From: an uncultured Lachnospiraceae bacterium
GTDB lineage: Bacteria > Bacillota > Clostridia > Lachnospirales > Lachnospiraceae
Length of the DNA: 64,000 nt
Direction of reading: 5' to 3'
Assembly (NCBI GenBank): GCA_910584725.1
Contig: CAJUBE010000001.1
Location: 168,067 to 232,066 of the forward strand
This document shows, piece after piece, positions 34,632 through 41,825 of this stretch (its first letter is position 1; each line of letters opens with the position of its first letter). A model generated the notes under the pieces. That model did not search any database. It was not told where the DNA came from and was given only the letters and a program-made list of their open reading frames with translations. Made by a program: the position numbers and the translations under genes.

Positions 34632-37358
34632 TCATTTTAGGTATTTGTTTACGGTTGATGTGGATACTCCAAGAGCCTCGGCTATCTCGGCTGTGCTGTA
34701 CCCAGAGGCACTCATAGATGCAATCTTGTTCACCTTGGCTGTGCTTAGAACTGTGGTGGAGCGAGGTGTTGCGCGTTGCCTAAGTGTATCGATATCTACG
34801 TTGTTGATGATCTGCGTAAGCCTGTTCTCACTGATAGCGCCAGCCTGAATAGCTTCCCATTCACGGTCACTTATCGAAATCGTTTCTCTTGATGCCCCAA
34901 CTGTAGTACGAGCTGCTGTCAATGCCTGCTGAGATGCTTTCTTAATCTCGCTTCTTGTCATATCGGGATTCTCCTGTTTCTTAGCAGCCACCGTAGCATT
35001 CGCAATAACTTGGGCCTGCCTTTCACGAGGAGCGTTCCTGAGTGCCACATTTAACTGGGCCATCAAATGATCTACCTCCTCCTGGTAGGTCTCTTTAGCA
35101 GAGGCGGAGTAGGCAATCTTACCGGTTCCAAGCATCTCTTTACGGGCACGATTAGCAAGAGACTTCATCTCGTTAGCATAAGTAGCATAAGCTCTTTCCT
35201 GGGGGGTATCCGCATCAGAAACAAGGGTGAATGCATCTTTGGTTTCAGCCATCTTTGTACTGGCCTGAGTTCTGACTCTTGTTCTTCCATTCTTGTCAGT
35301 GTATTCCTCATAAACTTCTTTGTAGGTCTGCTCACCTGTTTCCGGATTTATGATAGGACTTCCCTTTCGTTTAAGAACCGACGTTTCAGACTTGGCTCTC
35401 GAAATCAGAGTTGCAGCACCTTCATGATACCGGCCATCCTCGTCATAATTTCCCTGATACTTCTTCTTCAAAGATGCAATTCCGTTGTCAATCTCGCTTT
35501 GCTTATAGTCCAGACGATGCTTTTCTGCATCTATTACGACCATACTGTGCCGTACTGCACGAGCAAGTTCATCTTCAGATGCTCCACGAAGCGTCATATC
35601 AGTAATGAGATTTGAAATCTTACCCATTTCAGTCTGAGTATTTCTCATAGGCTTGAAACTTCCTTCAGGCTTTCCGCCATACTCAAGCTTAGGGTCAAAT
35701 CCTTCCAGACCTTCCAATGCGCGAGTCGATGTAATCTTTACCTTACCGCCAGTAGGAATTACCATAACGGTATCGCCATCGAAATCAGCACCGGATAATC
35801 TTTCTGCAACCTTACTATTGATACCAACGGCATCCATAGCATTACCAAGGATTCTTTTAGCATCGGCCTGTTTGTTATTTACTGTAAGAACCGGAATCTC
35901 AAAGGTTCCACCATGAGGAAATCGGATAAGAGCCACCTGTTCCCCGTTCCGATAGTTAGGAGCATACACCTCATTGTCTTTCATAGAAGTGATAGGCAGA
36001 ATTACCTGATACTTTTGTCTTGGCAAAGCTGCTGCCTGTAAGTGAACCGCCGCCGAATCGCAATCATCAGCAAAAGATTTCAACAAAGCTTTTTTGACGG
36101 TAGGATTCGTAAGAGAACAAATCTCGTCAAATTCCGCCTGTTTATCAGCGGTAGCCAAGCCGAGCTGCTTCTTAATCAGAGTCATACTCTGCTTTGACAA
36201 AAACTGTGAAGGAAGATGATCGCTCCATTCTCCCCAGTCTCCTTCTTCTGCTCTTTTGTTAATAAGAGAAAGCTGTTTTTTACCATCTTTGTCGTAGTAA
36301 TAACTCTGTCCACCCTTTTTAGAAGTCGGATCATCCGGATCGACAATACCATCTTTTATCAGAGAGCCAAAAGGATTGTCAGGATCTTTTCCGATAGGTT
36401 TCAAAACGGTATCATTCTTAGGACCGAGCATCGGAGTTCCGGTTTTTTTGTTCGTGTTAAACACAATATCCACACCATCGGGAAGATCATCAGAATAGAT
36501 AGCCATTCCTTTGATGTAGTGTGTGCCGTCAACAAGAATTCGAACCTGCGCATAATGAGATTCGCCAAGAGATAAATCATCAACGCCTCTCCGAATTTCG
36601 ACAACTCCATCTTTTTGAGTTCCTCCATCTTCGGCGTATCTTATCTGAATCCGGCTGGAATCCATGCTTTTCGGATAGACATATTTAGGGTCATAGGTTT
36701 CACCGCCATCATGAGAAACGTAATCGCTCAAAGAATGAACATTCTCGAAATTGTAAATCTCTTTATGCTCCGTTCCGGGAGGACAAATAACCTTAATGTT
36801 GGTCTGTTTTCCCGGATTCGTGACCTGAGGGACGCCGCCTCCATAAACCGGATAGCCTTCTGACTCCAGTATGTAAAGTGCCTGATTCAGTTTCTCTTTT
36901 GAAATGCCGAGTTCTCGTTCAACACCGGTTCCAACGTCAATCATTCCCTTTCTCTCAATCTGCTCTTTTAAGAAATCTGCCGTTTTTCTAGCCTGATTCA
37001 TACGAGCTTCTGAGTTCTCATTCAAAAGAGAACGAACAGAGGAATCATTTGAGAAACCCATGATTGCCGCGATTTCATTCAAGCTTTTTCCGTCTTCGCG
37101 CAGAGACCTCGCTCTTGCTACATCTAAAGCCCTTCTTTCATCTTTTGCCAAAGACTTCTGAGTACGGTACTGAGTCGTGGTAAGACCCATTGATTTTGCA
37201 ATCTCTGTTTCGCTGAGTCCTTGGCTTTTTAATTCCTCAACGCGGCTTAGGAAATCTCCGCTATGTTGATAAGGGTTGTCTCCAGAACCCCAAGGATATC
37301 TTCCGGAACGTCTTGGCATCCCGTAATGCATTAACATATCTTCCACAATGGGATTCAT
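34632..37358 (-). CDS. DFDGD-motif protein, candidate phage double-psi beta-barrel RNA polymerase with HTH domains
   Basis: A 908-residue protein. Around residues 521-530, LSGADFDGDTVMVIP matches the catalytic DxDGD loop of RNA polymerase beta' subunits and of single-chain DPBB polymerases such as YonO and crAss-like gp66 (family knowledge). The preceding NGEQVALIRFPHGGTFEIPV fits barrel strands. Two HTH-like units lie near residues 47-68 and 91-112, and a third ends the protein (YSTAEIAEALGVSTSTVNKY). The N-terminus (MLMHYGMPRRSGRYPWGSG) resembles a motif in packaging-region proteins, so virion packaging is possible. No second catalytic Lys barrel was identified. Alternative: a DPBB scaffold with another function. 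Confidence 0.6.
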   Translation of the reverse strand: MNPIVEDMLMHYGMPRRSGRYPWGSGDNPYQHSGDFLSRVEELKSQGLSETEIAKSMGLTTTQYRTQKSLAKDERRALDVARARSLREDGKSLNEIAAIMGFSNDSSVRSLLNENSEARMNQARKTADFLKEQIERKGMIDVGTGVERELGISKEKLNQALYILESEGYPVYGGGVPQVTNPGKQTNIKVICPPGTEHKEIYNFENVHSLSDYVSHDGGETYDPKYVYPKSMDSSRIQIRYAEDGGTQKDGVVEIRRGVDDLSLGESHYAQVRILVDGTHYIKGMAIYSDDLPDGVDIVFNTNKKTGTPMLGPKNDTVLKPIGKDPDNPFGSLIKDGIVDPDDPTSKKGGQSYYYDKDGKKQLSLINKRAEEGDWGEWSDHLPSQFLSKQSMTLIKKQLGLATADKQAEFDEICSLTNPTVKKALLKSFADDCDSAAVHLQAAALPRQKYQVILPITSMKDNEVYAPNYRNGEQVALIRFPHGGTFEIPVLTVNNKQADAKRILGNAMDAVGINSKVAERLSGADFDGDTVMVIPTGGKVKITSTRALEGLEGFDPKLEYGGKPEGSFKPMRNTQTEMGKISNLITDMTLRGASEDELARAVRHSMVVIDAEKHRLDYKQSEIDNGIASLKKKYQGNYDEDGRYHEGAATLISRAKSETSVLKRKGSPIINPETGEQTYKEVYEEYTDKNGRTRVRTQASTKMAETKDAFTLVSDADTPQERAYATYANEMKSLANRARKEMLGTGKIAYSASAKETYQEEVDHLMAQLNVALRNAPRERQAQVIANATVAAKKQENPDMTRSEIKKASQQALTAARTTVGASRETISISDREWEAIQAGAISENRLTQIINNVDIDTLRQRATPRSTTVLSTAKVNKIASMSASGYSTAEIAEALGVSTSTVNKYLK

Positions 37359-37361
37359 GGC

Positions 37362-37919
37362 TTAGCCCTCCTGCTCTTTAATTTTGTTGATAATCTTATC
37401 AAAAGTGATAATCTTATCCATGATTGGAACGATTTCTTCAGCCGTCGGCGTGTGATACAAAATTTCATTGTTCTGATACAGGCGCAATTCAATATCAATC
37501 TCGCCAGGCTTCACTTTATATTCCAAACAAAAAAGAGCAGCGTAAATCATAAGCTGCTCCATGTGTGCCGGAATCACACCGGTCTTTAAATCGTGAATTC
37601 TAAGCAAACCGTTTCTAAACGCAATGCTGTCCGCCGTTCCAAAGCAATTCTCTGAATAAAAGAGAACCTGTTCCGGAACCATTTTGAATCCGATAGCATC
37701 ATTCACATACATATTTAATGTTTTCTGCGACTTCGGCAGCTTTTGCCCCAACCGAATACACTGTGCTGCGAACTCATGAAGAACCGTTCCTTTTTGTGTT
37801 GCTAAAAACTTTGAATAGGATTCAGCAACCTTGGACTCATCATAGTTAATCCAATGATATTTACTTGCGCCGAGAAAAGCGTGTTGCCCTTCAAGATTCA
37901 AATGATTGTTGAAGTTCAT
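37362..37919 (-). CDS. RecB/Cas4-like PD-(D/E)XK nuclease
   Basis: A 185-residue protein. Motifs in order: GTVLHEFAAQCIRLGQ (helical H motif), CFGTADSIAFRNG (D), LRIHDLKTG (D-x-K, catalytic), QLMIYAALF (QxxxY). This is the RecB-family arrangement of phage exonucleases. No Fe-S Cys cluster is seen. It probably processes DNA ends in replication or recombination. It overlaps the VRR-NUC gene by 29 nt. Confidence 0.75.
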   Translation of the reverse strand: MNFNNHLNLEGQHAFLGASKYHWINYDESKVAESYSKFLATQKGTVLHEFAAQCIRLGQKLPKSQKTLNMYVNDAIGFKMVPEQVLFYSENCFGTADSIAFRNGLLRIHDLKTGVIPAHMEQLMIYAALFCLEYKVKPGEIDIELRLYQNNEILYHTPTAEEIVPIMDKIITFDKIINKIKEQEG

Positions 37920-38181
37920 ATAACACTTCCTCCTTGTTCTCCGGACAGATGAATCTTGAAAATGACATCTCGTTCATCAATCCGACATAGTATTCTTGAT
38001 TTGGCTGCTTTTTTGCTCCAGCGCTTTTCTTACATTCCAAGGACGCCCACTTATCTTTGTAGAGAATGGTCAGGTCGGGAATACCCTGAATATAACTGGA
38101 ATCATTTTTTGTGACGATGCAACCGGGAAACATTTTTTTCAGTTCTTTTATCAACTGCGCCTGAAAATTGCTCTCCAACAT
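37891..38181 (-). CDS. VRR-NUC (PD-(D/E)XK) nuclease
   Basis: A 96-residue protein starting MLESNFQAQLIKELKKMFPG at 38181, 9 nt after GGAGG. SSYIQGIPDLTILYKDKWAS followed by LECKKS gives the D and ExK of stand-alone VRR-NUC domains, often structure-specific or Holliday-junction nucleases in phages (family knowledge). It lies directly downstream of promoter-like element 1. Confidence 0.75.
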   Translation of the reverse strand: MLESNFQAQLIKELKKMFPGCIVTKNDSSYIQGIPDLTILYKDKWASLECKKSAGAKKQPNQEYYVGLMNEMSFSRFICPENKEEVLYELQQSFES

Positions 38182-38265
38182 TTCAGCGAGCCTCCTTTCT
38201 TTGTTTTTCAAAAAAACGAAAAAGAGAATGTAGTCTTTAAAAATGGCTATTTTATCCTCTCTCTT

Positions 38266-38290
38266 CATAAAAGGGAATGTTTTTTTCGCG
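38266..38290 (-). promoter_or_regulatory. 25-bp promoter-like element, copy 1
   Basis: It matches the nine-copy element (CG at 1-2, CA at 12-13, TNTNATG at 19-25 on the minus strand). It lies between a terminator and the VRR-NUC gene. Confidence 0.7.
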
Positions 38291-38302
38291 GGCTAAAAAA
38301 GA

Positions 38303-38341
38303 GCAAAAGAAAAGACAGAGGTGCTTTTCAGCGTCTCTGTC
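38303..38341 (-). terminator. Rho-independent terminator upstream of element 1
   Basis: On the minus strand GACAGAG pairs with CTCTGTC around an inner GC/AAAA loop, followed by TTTTCTTTTGC. It ends the transcript of the small gene at 38374-38500. Confidence 0.75.
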
Positions 38342-38373
38342 CTGTTTAAACCCATATGTAATTTTTTATGATG

Positions 38374-38500
38374 TTAGCTGTTATTTCTCAGATACCGTAT
38401 CAGTATCCAAATAAGCCATAGACCGCCGGTAAAGAATGTAAGAAATACATCCAAAATTAAACCTGCGGTGCTTCGTTTCTTTTTTCCGCCTTTACTCATC
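38374..38500 (-). pseudogene. Frameshifted small membrane protein gene
   Basis: After AAAGGAG the ATG at 38500 reads MSKGGKKKRSTAG, then leaves the good frame at a TTTT run (about 38457-38464) and stops at 38381. Removing one T restores LILDVFLTFFTGGLWLIWIL and a stop at 38374, a typical one-TM phage peptide of 41 residues. It is a frameshift by mutation, sequencing error or slippage at the T run. Confidence 0.6.
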
Positions 38501-38513
38501 ACACAACTCCTTT

Positions 38514-39062
38514 CTATATGTCTTTATTTTCATAATCTTCACCATCTGTAATATCATTTTGTCTAGCTGTCAGATTAACTCCGATAGCAGTACCAAGAAT
38601 AGCGACAACAGCAGCGGCAACCCCACTTGCAATGCTTATTACTTTCATCCGAGCATTTGTTTTTTCAAGGTCTTTACGAGAAACCTCATCCGCAACTTGC
38701 TTCATCTCGGATAGAATATAAGTCTTTTCTTCAAAAGTAAGATTGTCCTCTTCAAGAATTTTTTCAAGAGCTGCCATGACTCGACCATACATATCATAGC
38801 AAACCTGCGCACTTTCTTGATCTTGGTCCATTGATTTTTCAAGTATAGCTCGGTATTCCTTCATGACATCCAAAGAAGTCGATGCAAAATTAGGGAACTG
38901 CTCCAATGCTTTCTTGGCAACTTCGGGATTCATTCTTGGAACCATCGTGGCAAACTCTATTACTTTATCCTTTGTAAGATGTCTGAAATCAGGAATATCC
39001 AGTTTTTTAAGAACCTGCATTTCTGTATAAGGTCTGGTTATACCTCGACTCTCCTTGCTCAT
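38514..39062 (-). CDS. Phage protein with C-terminal TM segment
   Basis: A 182-residue helical, soluble N-terminal region (LTKDKVIEFATMVPRMNPEV, ALEKILEEDNLTFEEKTYIL), then one TM helix (VISIASGVAAAVVAILGTAI) and a short acidic tail, so it is tail-anchored. Unrecognised family. It is the first gene after the ncRNA unit. Confidence 0.7.
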   Translation of the reverse strand: MSKESRGITRPYTEMQVLKKLDIPDFRHLTKDKVIEFATMVPRMNPEVAKKALEQFPNFASTSLDVMKEYRAILEKSMDQDQESAQVCYDMYGRVMAALEKILEEDNLTFEEKTYILSEMKQVADEVSRKDLEKTNARMKVISIASGVAAAVVAILGTAIGVNLTARQNDITDGEDYENKDI

Positions 39063-39102
39063 ATCATTGCCTCCATATCAGAAGATATAAAAGCGCAATA
39101 AA

Positions 39103-39252
39103 AAAGTGCGCCCCAATGATGAGACGCACCTGCAAAAGTGAATCCCTCATTGTTGCGACACAATCTCATCCCGTTTAAGGCATAAGTAAAGAGAGAAAAC
39201 ACCCTTTGCCAAAGTGATTTCCCTTAAACGAGATATGTGAAATTGTGTCGCA
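39103..39252 (-). ncRNA. Structured small RNA candidate with intrinsic terminator
   Basis: On the minus strand the 5' end TGCGACACAAT (39242-39252) pairs with ATTGTGTCGCA (39154-39164), 11 bp. Inside, CGTTTAAGG (39222-39230) pairs with CCTTAAACG (39172-39180), 9 bp, with an asymmetric internal loop between. A terminator hairpin (GTGCG-N14-CGCAC and TTTTTT) ends it at about 39103. The long rod with an open centre recalls 6S RNA, but nothing proves that identity. The overlapping 67-codon reading frame has no ribosome site. Confidence 0.65.
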
Positions 39253-39257
39253 GAATA

Positions 39258-39266
39258 AGTATAGCA
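39258..39266 (-). promoter_or_regulatory. Extended -10 promoter for the ncRNA
   Basis: TGCTATACT on the minus strand lies 7 nt before the predicted RNA 5' end at about 39251. No -35 box is recognisable, as is typical for TGn promoters. Confidence 0.55.
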
Positions 39267-39346
39267 CAACCACTCGAAAAAAGAAACACTTTCCAGAAAA
39301 TTTTCCCCTAATCGCTTGACATTTCCCGGAATTTGTGCTATAGGCA

Positions 39347-39529
39347 TCATGCTGTAATCAATCGTCCCCGCTGCTCCATGTAGTCATAGACCATTTTTGT
39401 CCCGTCCATAAAATACACCAGAATGGACAGATACCCATTCGGCTGGTAGCGGGCAGCGTTTTTTGACAGCCTCGGAAACCTCCTCTGAAAATCCTGGTAG
39501 ATTTCAAGCCATGTAACTTTTTTACTCAT
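39347..39529 (-). CDS. Small phage protein (60 residues)
   Basis: MSKKVTWLEIYQDFQRRFPR, then NGYLSILVYFMDGTKMVYDY and a basic end. It is compact alpha/beta, a pattern recalled from Clostridia phage early genes. AGAGGTG lies upstream of the ATG. Function unknown. Confidence 0.65.
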   Translation of the reverse strand: MSKKVTWLEIYQDFQRRFPRLSKNAARYQPNGYLSILVYFMDGTKMVYDYMEQRGRLITA

Positions 39530-39550
39530 AGAACACCTCTTTTCTTGCTT

Positions 39551-39880
39551 GTGGCCAAAAACCCATTTTTTCTGCCCCTATTTATATATACTATTAAACT
39601 TTCCATCATAATAGTTTAAGAAAAAAAGTGGGCAAGTGGGCTTTTTGATTTCTCAAAACCCGCAAACCCGCATAAATACTGAGTTTTTCGATGGTCAAAT
39701 CTCCAAATTTGTGGCCAAATCCATGTTTTAAAAATGGGCAGAAAGTGGGCAAGTGGGCAGAAACCTGGACAAAATCGTCCGTATAAGTCCAGAAAGACCG
39801 CCCAAATTCTACCCAGATTTACCCCAAACCCACTTTTTCTGACCAAAAGCCCATTTTCAAAAACCAAAAGTGGGCAGAGA
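39551..39880. repeat. Iteron-like noncoding region, replication origin candidate
   Basis: The region 39530-39893 has no supported gene. It carries at least five copies of GTGGGCA/GTGGGC (39627-39641 twice, 39732-39762 twice plus one ATGGGCA, 39869-39879), two of GTGGCCAAA (39551, 39711) and inverted copies (ACCCACTTTTT, AGCCCATTTT) in an A/T-rich setting. Arrays of short direct repeats without coding potential often are origins. Confidence 0.55.
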
Positions 39881-39893
39881 TTTTTAACCTAGA

Positions 39894-40208
39894 TTAGCCT
39901 TCATCGAGCTCCAAAGACTGGTACGGATAACTATCTAACTTACTCGCCGAAACACCTGTCCCATCACAGGCAGAACAGACAGCGTCTTCCGTCTGTCCAG
40001 CAGCATCCAGCCGACGAATTGTACCGCGACCCTTGCAGATGTGACACATATATACCTGTAATGACTCTTCGAGCATCGAGATTGTTTTTTCAACTTCCGC
40101 TATCTCTTCGTCAATTTGTGTGATCTTACGCCGGTACTCTTCAGACAGTGCTTTTCGCTCGCGTTGTAACGAAGCCTTTTTTCTCGCCAGAACAAGTTGT
40201 ACATCCAT
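39894..40208 (-). CDS. Coiled-coil protein with DnaJ-type zinc finger
   Basis: A 104-residue protein. The start MDVQLVLARKKASLQRERKA is followed by a coiled coil to about residue 50, then a four-Cys zinc module: CHICKGRGT at one knuckle and CSACDGTGV at the other (CxxCxGxG, as in DnaJ). It could bind unfolded protein or nucleic acid. The start at 40208 follows GGAGG. Confidence 0.75.
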   Translation of the reverse strand: MDVQLVLARKKASLQRERKALSEEYRRKITQIDEEIAEVEKTISMLEESLQVYMCHICKGRGTIRRLDAAGQTEDAVCSACDGTGVSASKLDSYPYQSLELDEG

Positions 40209-40216
40209 TTTATTTC

Positions 40217-40417
40217 TTACCTCCAAATCTTTCCCGTCTGCTCGTCCCGTAAAACGATTCGCTCTTCCAAATGGAAGCCGGCTAGCTCACAAATATCAAA
40301 GATAGTATGTAGCAGTTTGTGAAAACGCTCGTCCTCTCTGTCCAGATTCTTCATCGCCTCATAAGCAGTCGGGTCGGAATAACCCTCTGCATTCTTTCGT
40401 AAATCTCTATCCGTCAA
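40217..40417 (-). CDS. Small conserved phage protein (66 residues, TTG start)
   Basis: TDRDLRKNAEGYSDPTAYEA, ending FHLEERIVLRDEQTGKIWR. The best start is a TTG at 40417, 11 nt after AAGGAGG. An in-frame ATG at 40465 would overlap the upstream gene by 59 nt and lacks a site. No known domain. Confidence 0.6.
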   Translation of the reverse strand: MTDRDLRKNAEGYSDPTAYEAMKNLDREDERFHKLLHTIFDICELAGFHLEERIVLRDEQTGKIWR

Positions 40418-40754
40418 AAGACTTCTCACCTCCTTCTTCGCGCCATTTTTCCAGATCGATTCCATATTGCTTCAACAAATATGTACAGAGCCAAACTTTA
40501 TCATCTTCCTCCATAACATATCGTTCGAGAAGTTCTGCTATGGCCTTGTTGAACCGGTCGTAGAACCGCCGCAGTCTCTTTTCTCCAAAACCGAACTCTG
40601 AATGGAGAACCCATAAAATAAGCGCGTCAATTTCTGTCGCGTGTTTTTTATCGTACTCTGCGAGTTGCCTCTGAATTTCAAGGTTCATGGCTTTTTTCTC
40701 GGCAACGGTCATGGCAGCTCCGTATACTTTCCCAGCAGCTTTCTTTATCTGCAT
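40407..40754 (-). CDS. Helical small phage protein (115 residues)
   Basis: MQIKKAAGKVYGAAMTVAEK, then LILWVLHSEFGFGEKRLRRF and WLCTYLLKQYGIDLEKWREE. It is all helical and soluble. The start at 40754 follows GAGGAGG. A recurrent neighbour in Clostridia phage early regions; function unknown. Confidence 0.65.
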   Translation of the reverse strand: MQIKKAAGKVYGAAMTVAEKKAMNLEIQRQLAEYDKKHATEIDALILWVLHSEFGFGEKRLRRFYDRFNKAIAELLERYVMEEDDKVWLCTYLLKQYGIDLEKWREEGGEKSFDG

Positions 40755-40767
40755 CTCGCAGCCCTCC

Positions 40768-40926
40768 TCACATAATCCAGTTCTCCTTTGCAAAGAAGAG
40801 CGGCAGCCCCATTATCAGTGTAAATATAAAAGCCGTTGCATCATACTCAATCGGGATGCTAAGAGCTCCCAGAGAGATAAGCGCAACGGAATATAATTTG
40901 TTCTTTATCAATTCACGCTTCCACAT
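40768..40926 (-). CDS. Two-TM small membrane protein
   Basis: It is 52 residues: MWKRELIKNKLYSVALISLG, then DATAFIFTLIMGLPLFFAKE and NWIM. Two hydrophobic segments are joined by a short acidic loop. A strong AAAAGGAGG precedes the ATG at 40926. Probably an inner-membrane phage peptide; role unknown. Confidence 0.65.
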   Translation of the reverse strand: MWKRELIKNKLYSVALISLGALSIPIEYDATAFIFTLIMGLPLFFAKENWIM

Positions 40927-40938
40927 AATATCCTCCTT

Positions 40939-41073
40939 TTATGATGGCAACGGTGCGCCCGATCTCCAAGCAATCCAAGCCACGAAAAAAGCGATTGTAA
41001 TCAATAAGACCACAATCGCTGTCAACGCCAAAACAAAATGAAGAATCAACTTACGAAACCGTTTCTTTGACAT
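40939..41073 (-). CDS. Single-TM small membrane protein
   Basis: It is 44 residues: MSKKRFRKLILHFVLALTAI, continuing VVLLITIAFFVAWIAWRSG. A basic N-terminus and one long TM helix. AAAAGGAG precedes the ATG at 41073. It overlaps the next gene upstream by 23 nt. Confidence 0.6.
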   Translation of the reverse strand: MSKKRFRKLILHFVLALTAIVVLLITIAFFVAWIAWRSGAPLPS

Positions 41074-41266
41074 TGTCCTTCTCCTTTTTTGATTTCATGA
41101 TACCTGCCTCTACATCATCCATCTTTACCAGCACACCGTTTTCTCTGAATTTGGAATATGCTCTGGCGGTCGCACAGTGCTCAATACACTGGCACACTCT
41201 GTTAATCAGCGCATATACGCAAAAATAGAGAACCAAAAAAGCAAGCATATACTGTACAAAGCTCAT
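41051..41266 (-). CDS. Single-TM phage protein (71 residues)
   Basis: MSFVQYMLAFLVLYFCVYAL is the TM segment, followed by a Cys/His region (RVCQCIEHCATARAYSKF) and a charged C-terminus. The start at 41266 follows AAAGGAG. Function unknown. Confidence 0.65.
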   Translation of the reverse strand: MSFVQYMLAFLVLYFCVYALINRVCQCIEHCATARAYSKFRENGVLVKMDDVEAGIMKSKKEKDNVKETVS

Positions 41267-41283
41267 AAACTTTCTCCTTTCAA

Positions 41284-41318
41284 AAATAAAAAGAGCCAAG
41301 ATTTCTCTCAGCTCTTGG
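41284..41318 (-). terminator. Rho-independent terminator
   Basis: On the minus strand CCAAGAGC ... GCTCTT with a partial CCAAGA/TCTTGG stem is followed by TTTTTATTTTT. It overlaps the end of the gene at 41308. Confidence 0.65.
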
Positions 41319-41502
41319 ACTCATGTTCTTTTTCCATCGGACACCATTTCCGACACTCAGGATATGATGTTTCTCCACATTTGTTACAAATCATCGAGTG
41401 TCTACCGAGGTCGGGGATTTCTTCCTCAAACTCTTTTACTTCAGTGGTCCAGCTTCCATCAGCCTGCCTGACAGGACAAACCATTCTTGAGTTGACTTTC
41501 AC
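41308..41502 (-). CDS. Small Cys-rich zinc-ribbon-like protein
   Basis: 64 residues with GTG start, 9 nt after AGGAGG. SMICNKCGETSYPECRKWCP gives four Cys in a CxxC-x6-C-x3-C pattern that could bind zinc. Acidic and basic flanks. Function unknown. Confidence 0.65.
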   Translation of the reverse strand: MKVNSRMVCPVRQADGSWTTEVKEFEEEIPDLGRHSMICNKCGETSYPECRKWCPMEKEHESKS

Positions 41503-41540
41503 GGATATCGCCTCCTTTGCCTATTTTACCACAACTCACC

Positions 41541-41574
41541 GAAAAAGTAAAAGGCCATGTTACAGACCTTTTAC
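41541..41574 (-). terminator. Rho-independent terminator
   Basis: A perfect 8-bp stem GTAAAAGG/CCTTTTAC is followed by TTTTTC on the minus strand. It ends the short unit that starts at element 2. Confidence 0.75.
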
Positions 41575-41591
41575 CCGGAAACGAAGCTGAT

Positions 41592-41783
41592 TTACGAAAT
41601 CAGTATTTGATACCGTTCCCTAAGCTCCTTAAACATCTCCGGACTTGCCGCTATGCTGATGTGAAACTCGATTTTGCCTTTCTCGTTCATCACGGTTTCG
41701 ACAAAGCCTCGAATCTTCTCAGCGTACAGCATTCTCAGACAGATGCCAAGTTGCTTGTCGTTTACAGCTAAAAAGTAATCCAT
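41592..41783 (-). CDS. Small phage protein (63 residues)
   Basis: MDYFLAVNDKQLGICLRMLY, continuing through a helical FVETVMNEKGKIEFHISIA segment. Alpha/beta, soluble. The start at 41783 follows AAAGGAGG. It is the only gene between element 2 and a terminator, so it seems to be a separate transcription unit. Confidence 0.65.
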   Translation of the reverse strand: MDYFLAVNDKQLGICLRMLYAEKIRGFVETVMNEKGKIEFHISIAASPEMFKELRERYQILIS

Positions 41784-41800
41784 AAACGCAACCTCCTTTC

Positions 41801-41825
41801 CATTATAGGGGATGTTTTTCACGCG
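41801..41825 (-). promoter_or_regulatory. 25-bp promoter-like element, copy 2
   Basis: It carries the only perfect TATAAT in the -10-like part. The ribosome site AAAGGAGG begins within 3 nt of its end, so transcription must start very near the element for the site to be in the mRNA. Confidence 0.7.

Noticed and set aside
39316..39344. TTGACA-17-TATAGG on the plus strand
   Set aside because: A good match by sequence, but it points rightward against all genes here with no plus-strand gene downstream; probably fortuitous, though an antisense transcript cannot be excluded.
39147..39350. 67-codon minus-strand frame over the ncRNA region
   Set aside because: No ribosome site before its ATG; it runs through the long stems and the promoter of the RNA, and the sequence looks noncoding.
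39616..39867. 83-codon minus-strand frame in the iteron-like region
   Set aside because: Composed of repeat words translated as Phe/Gly/Cys-rich sequence, without ribosome site; a by-product of the repeats.
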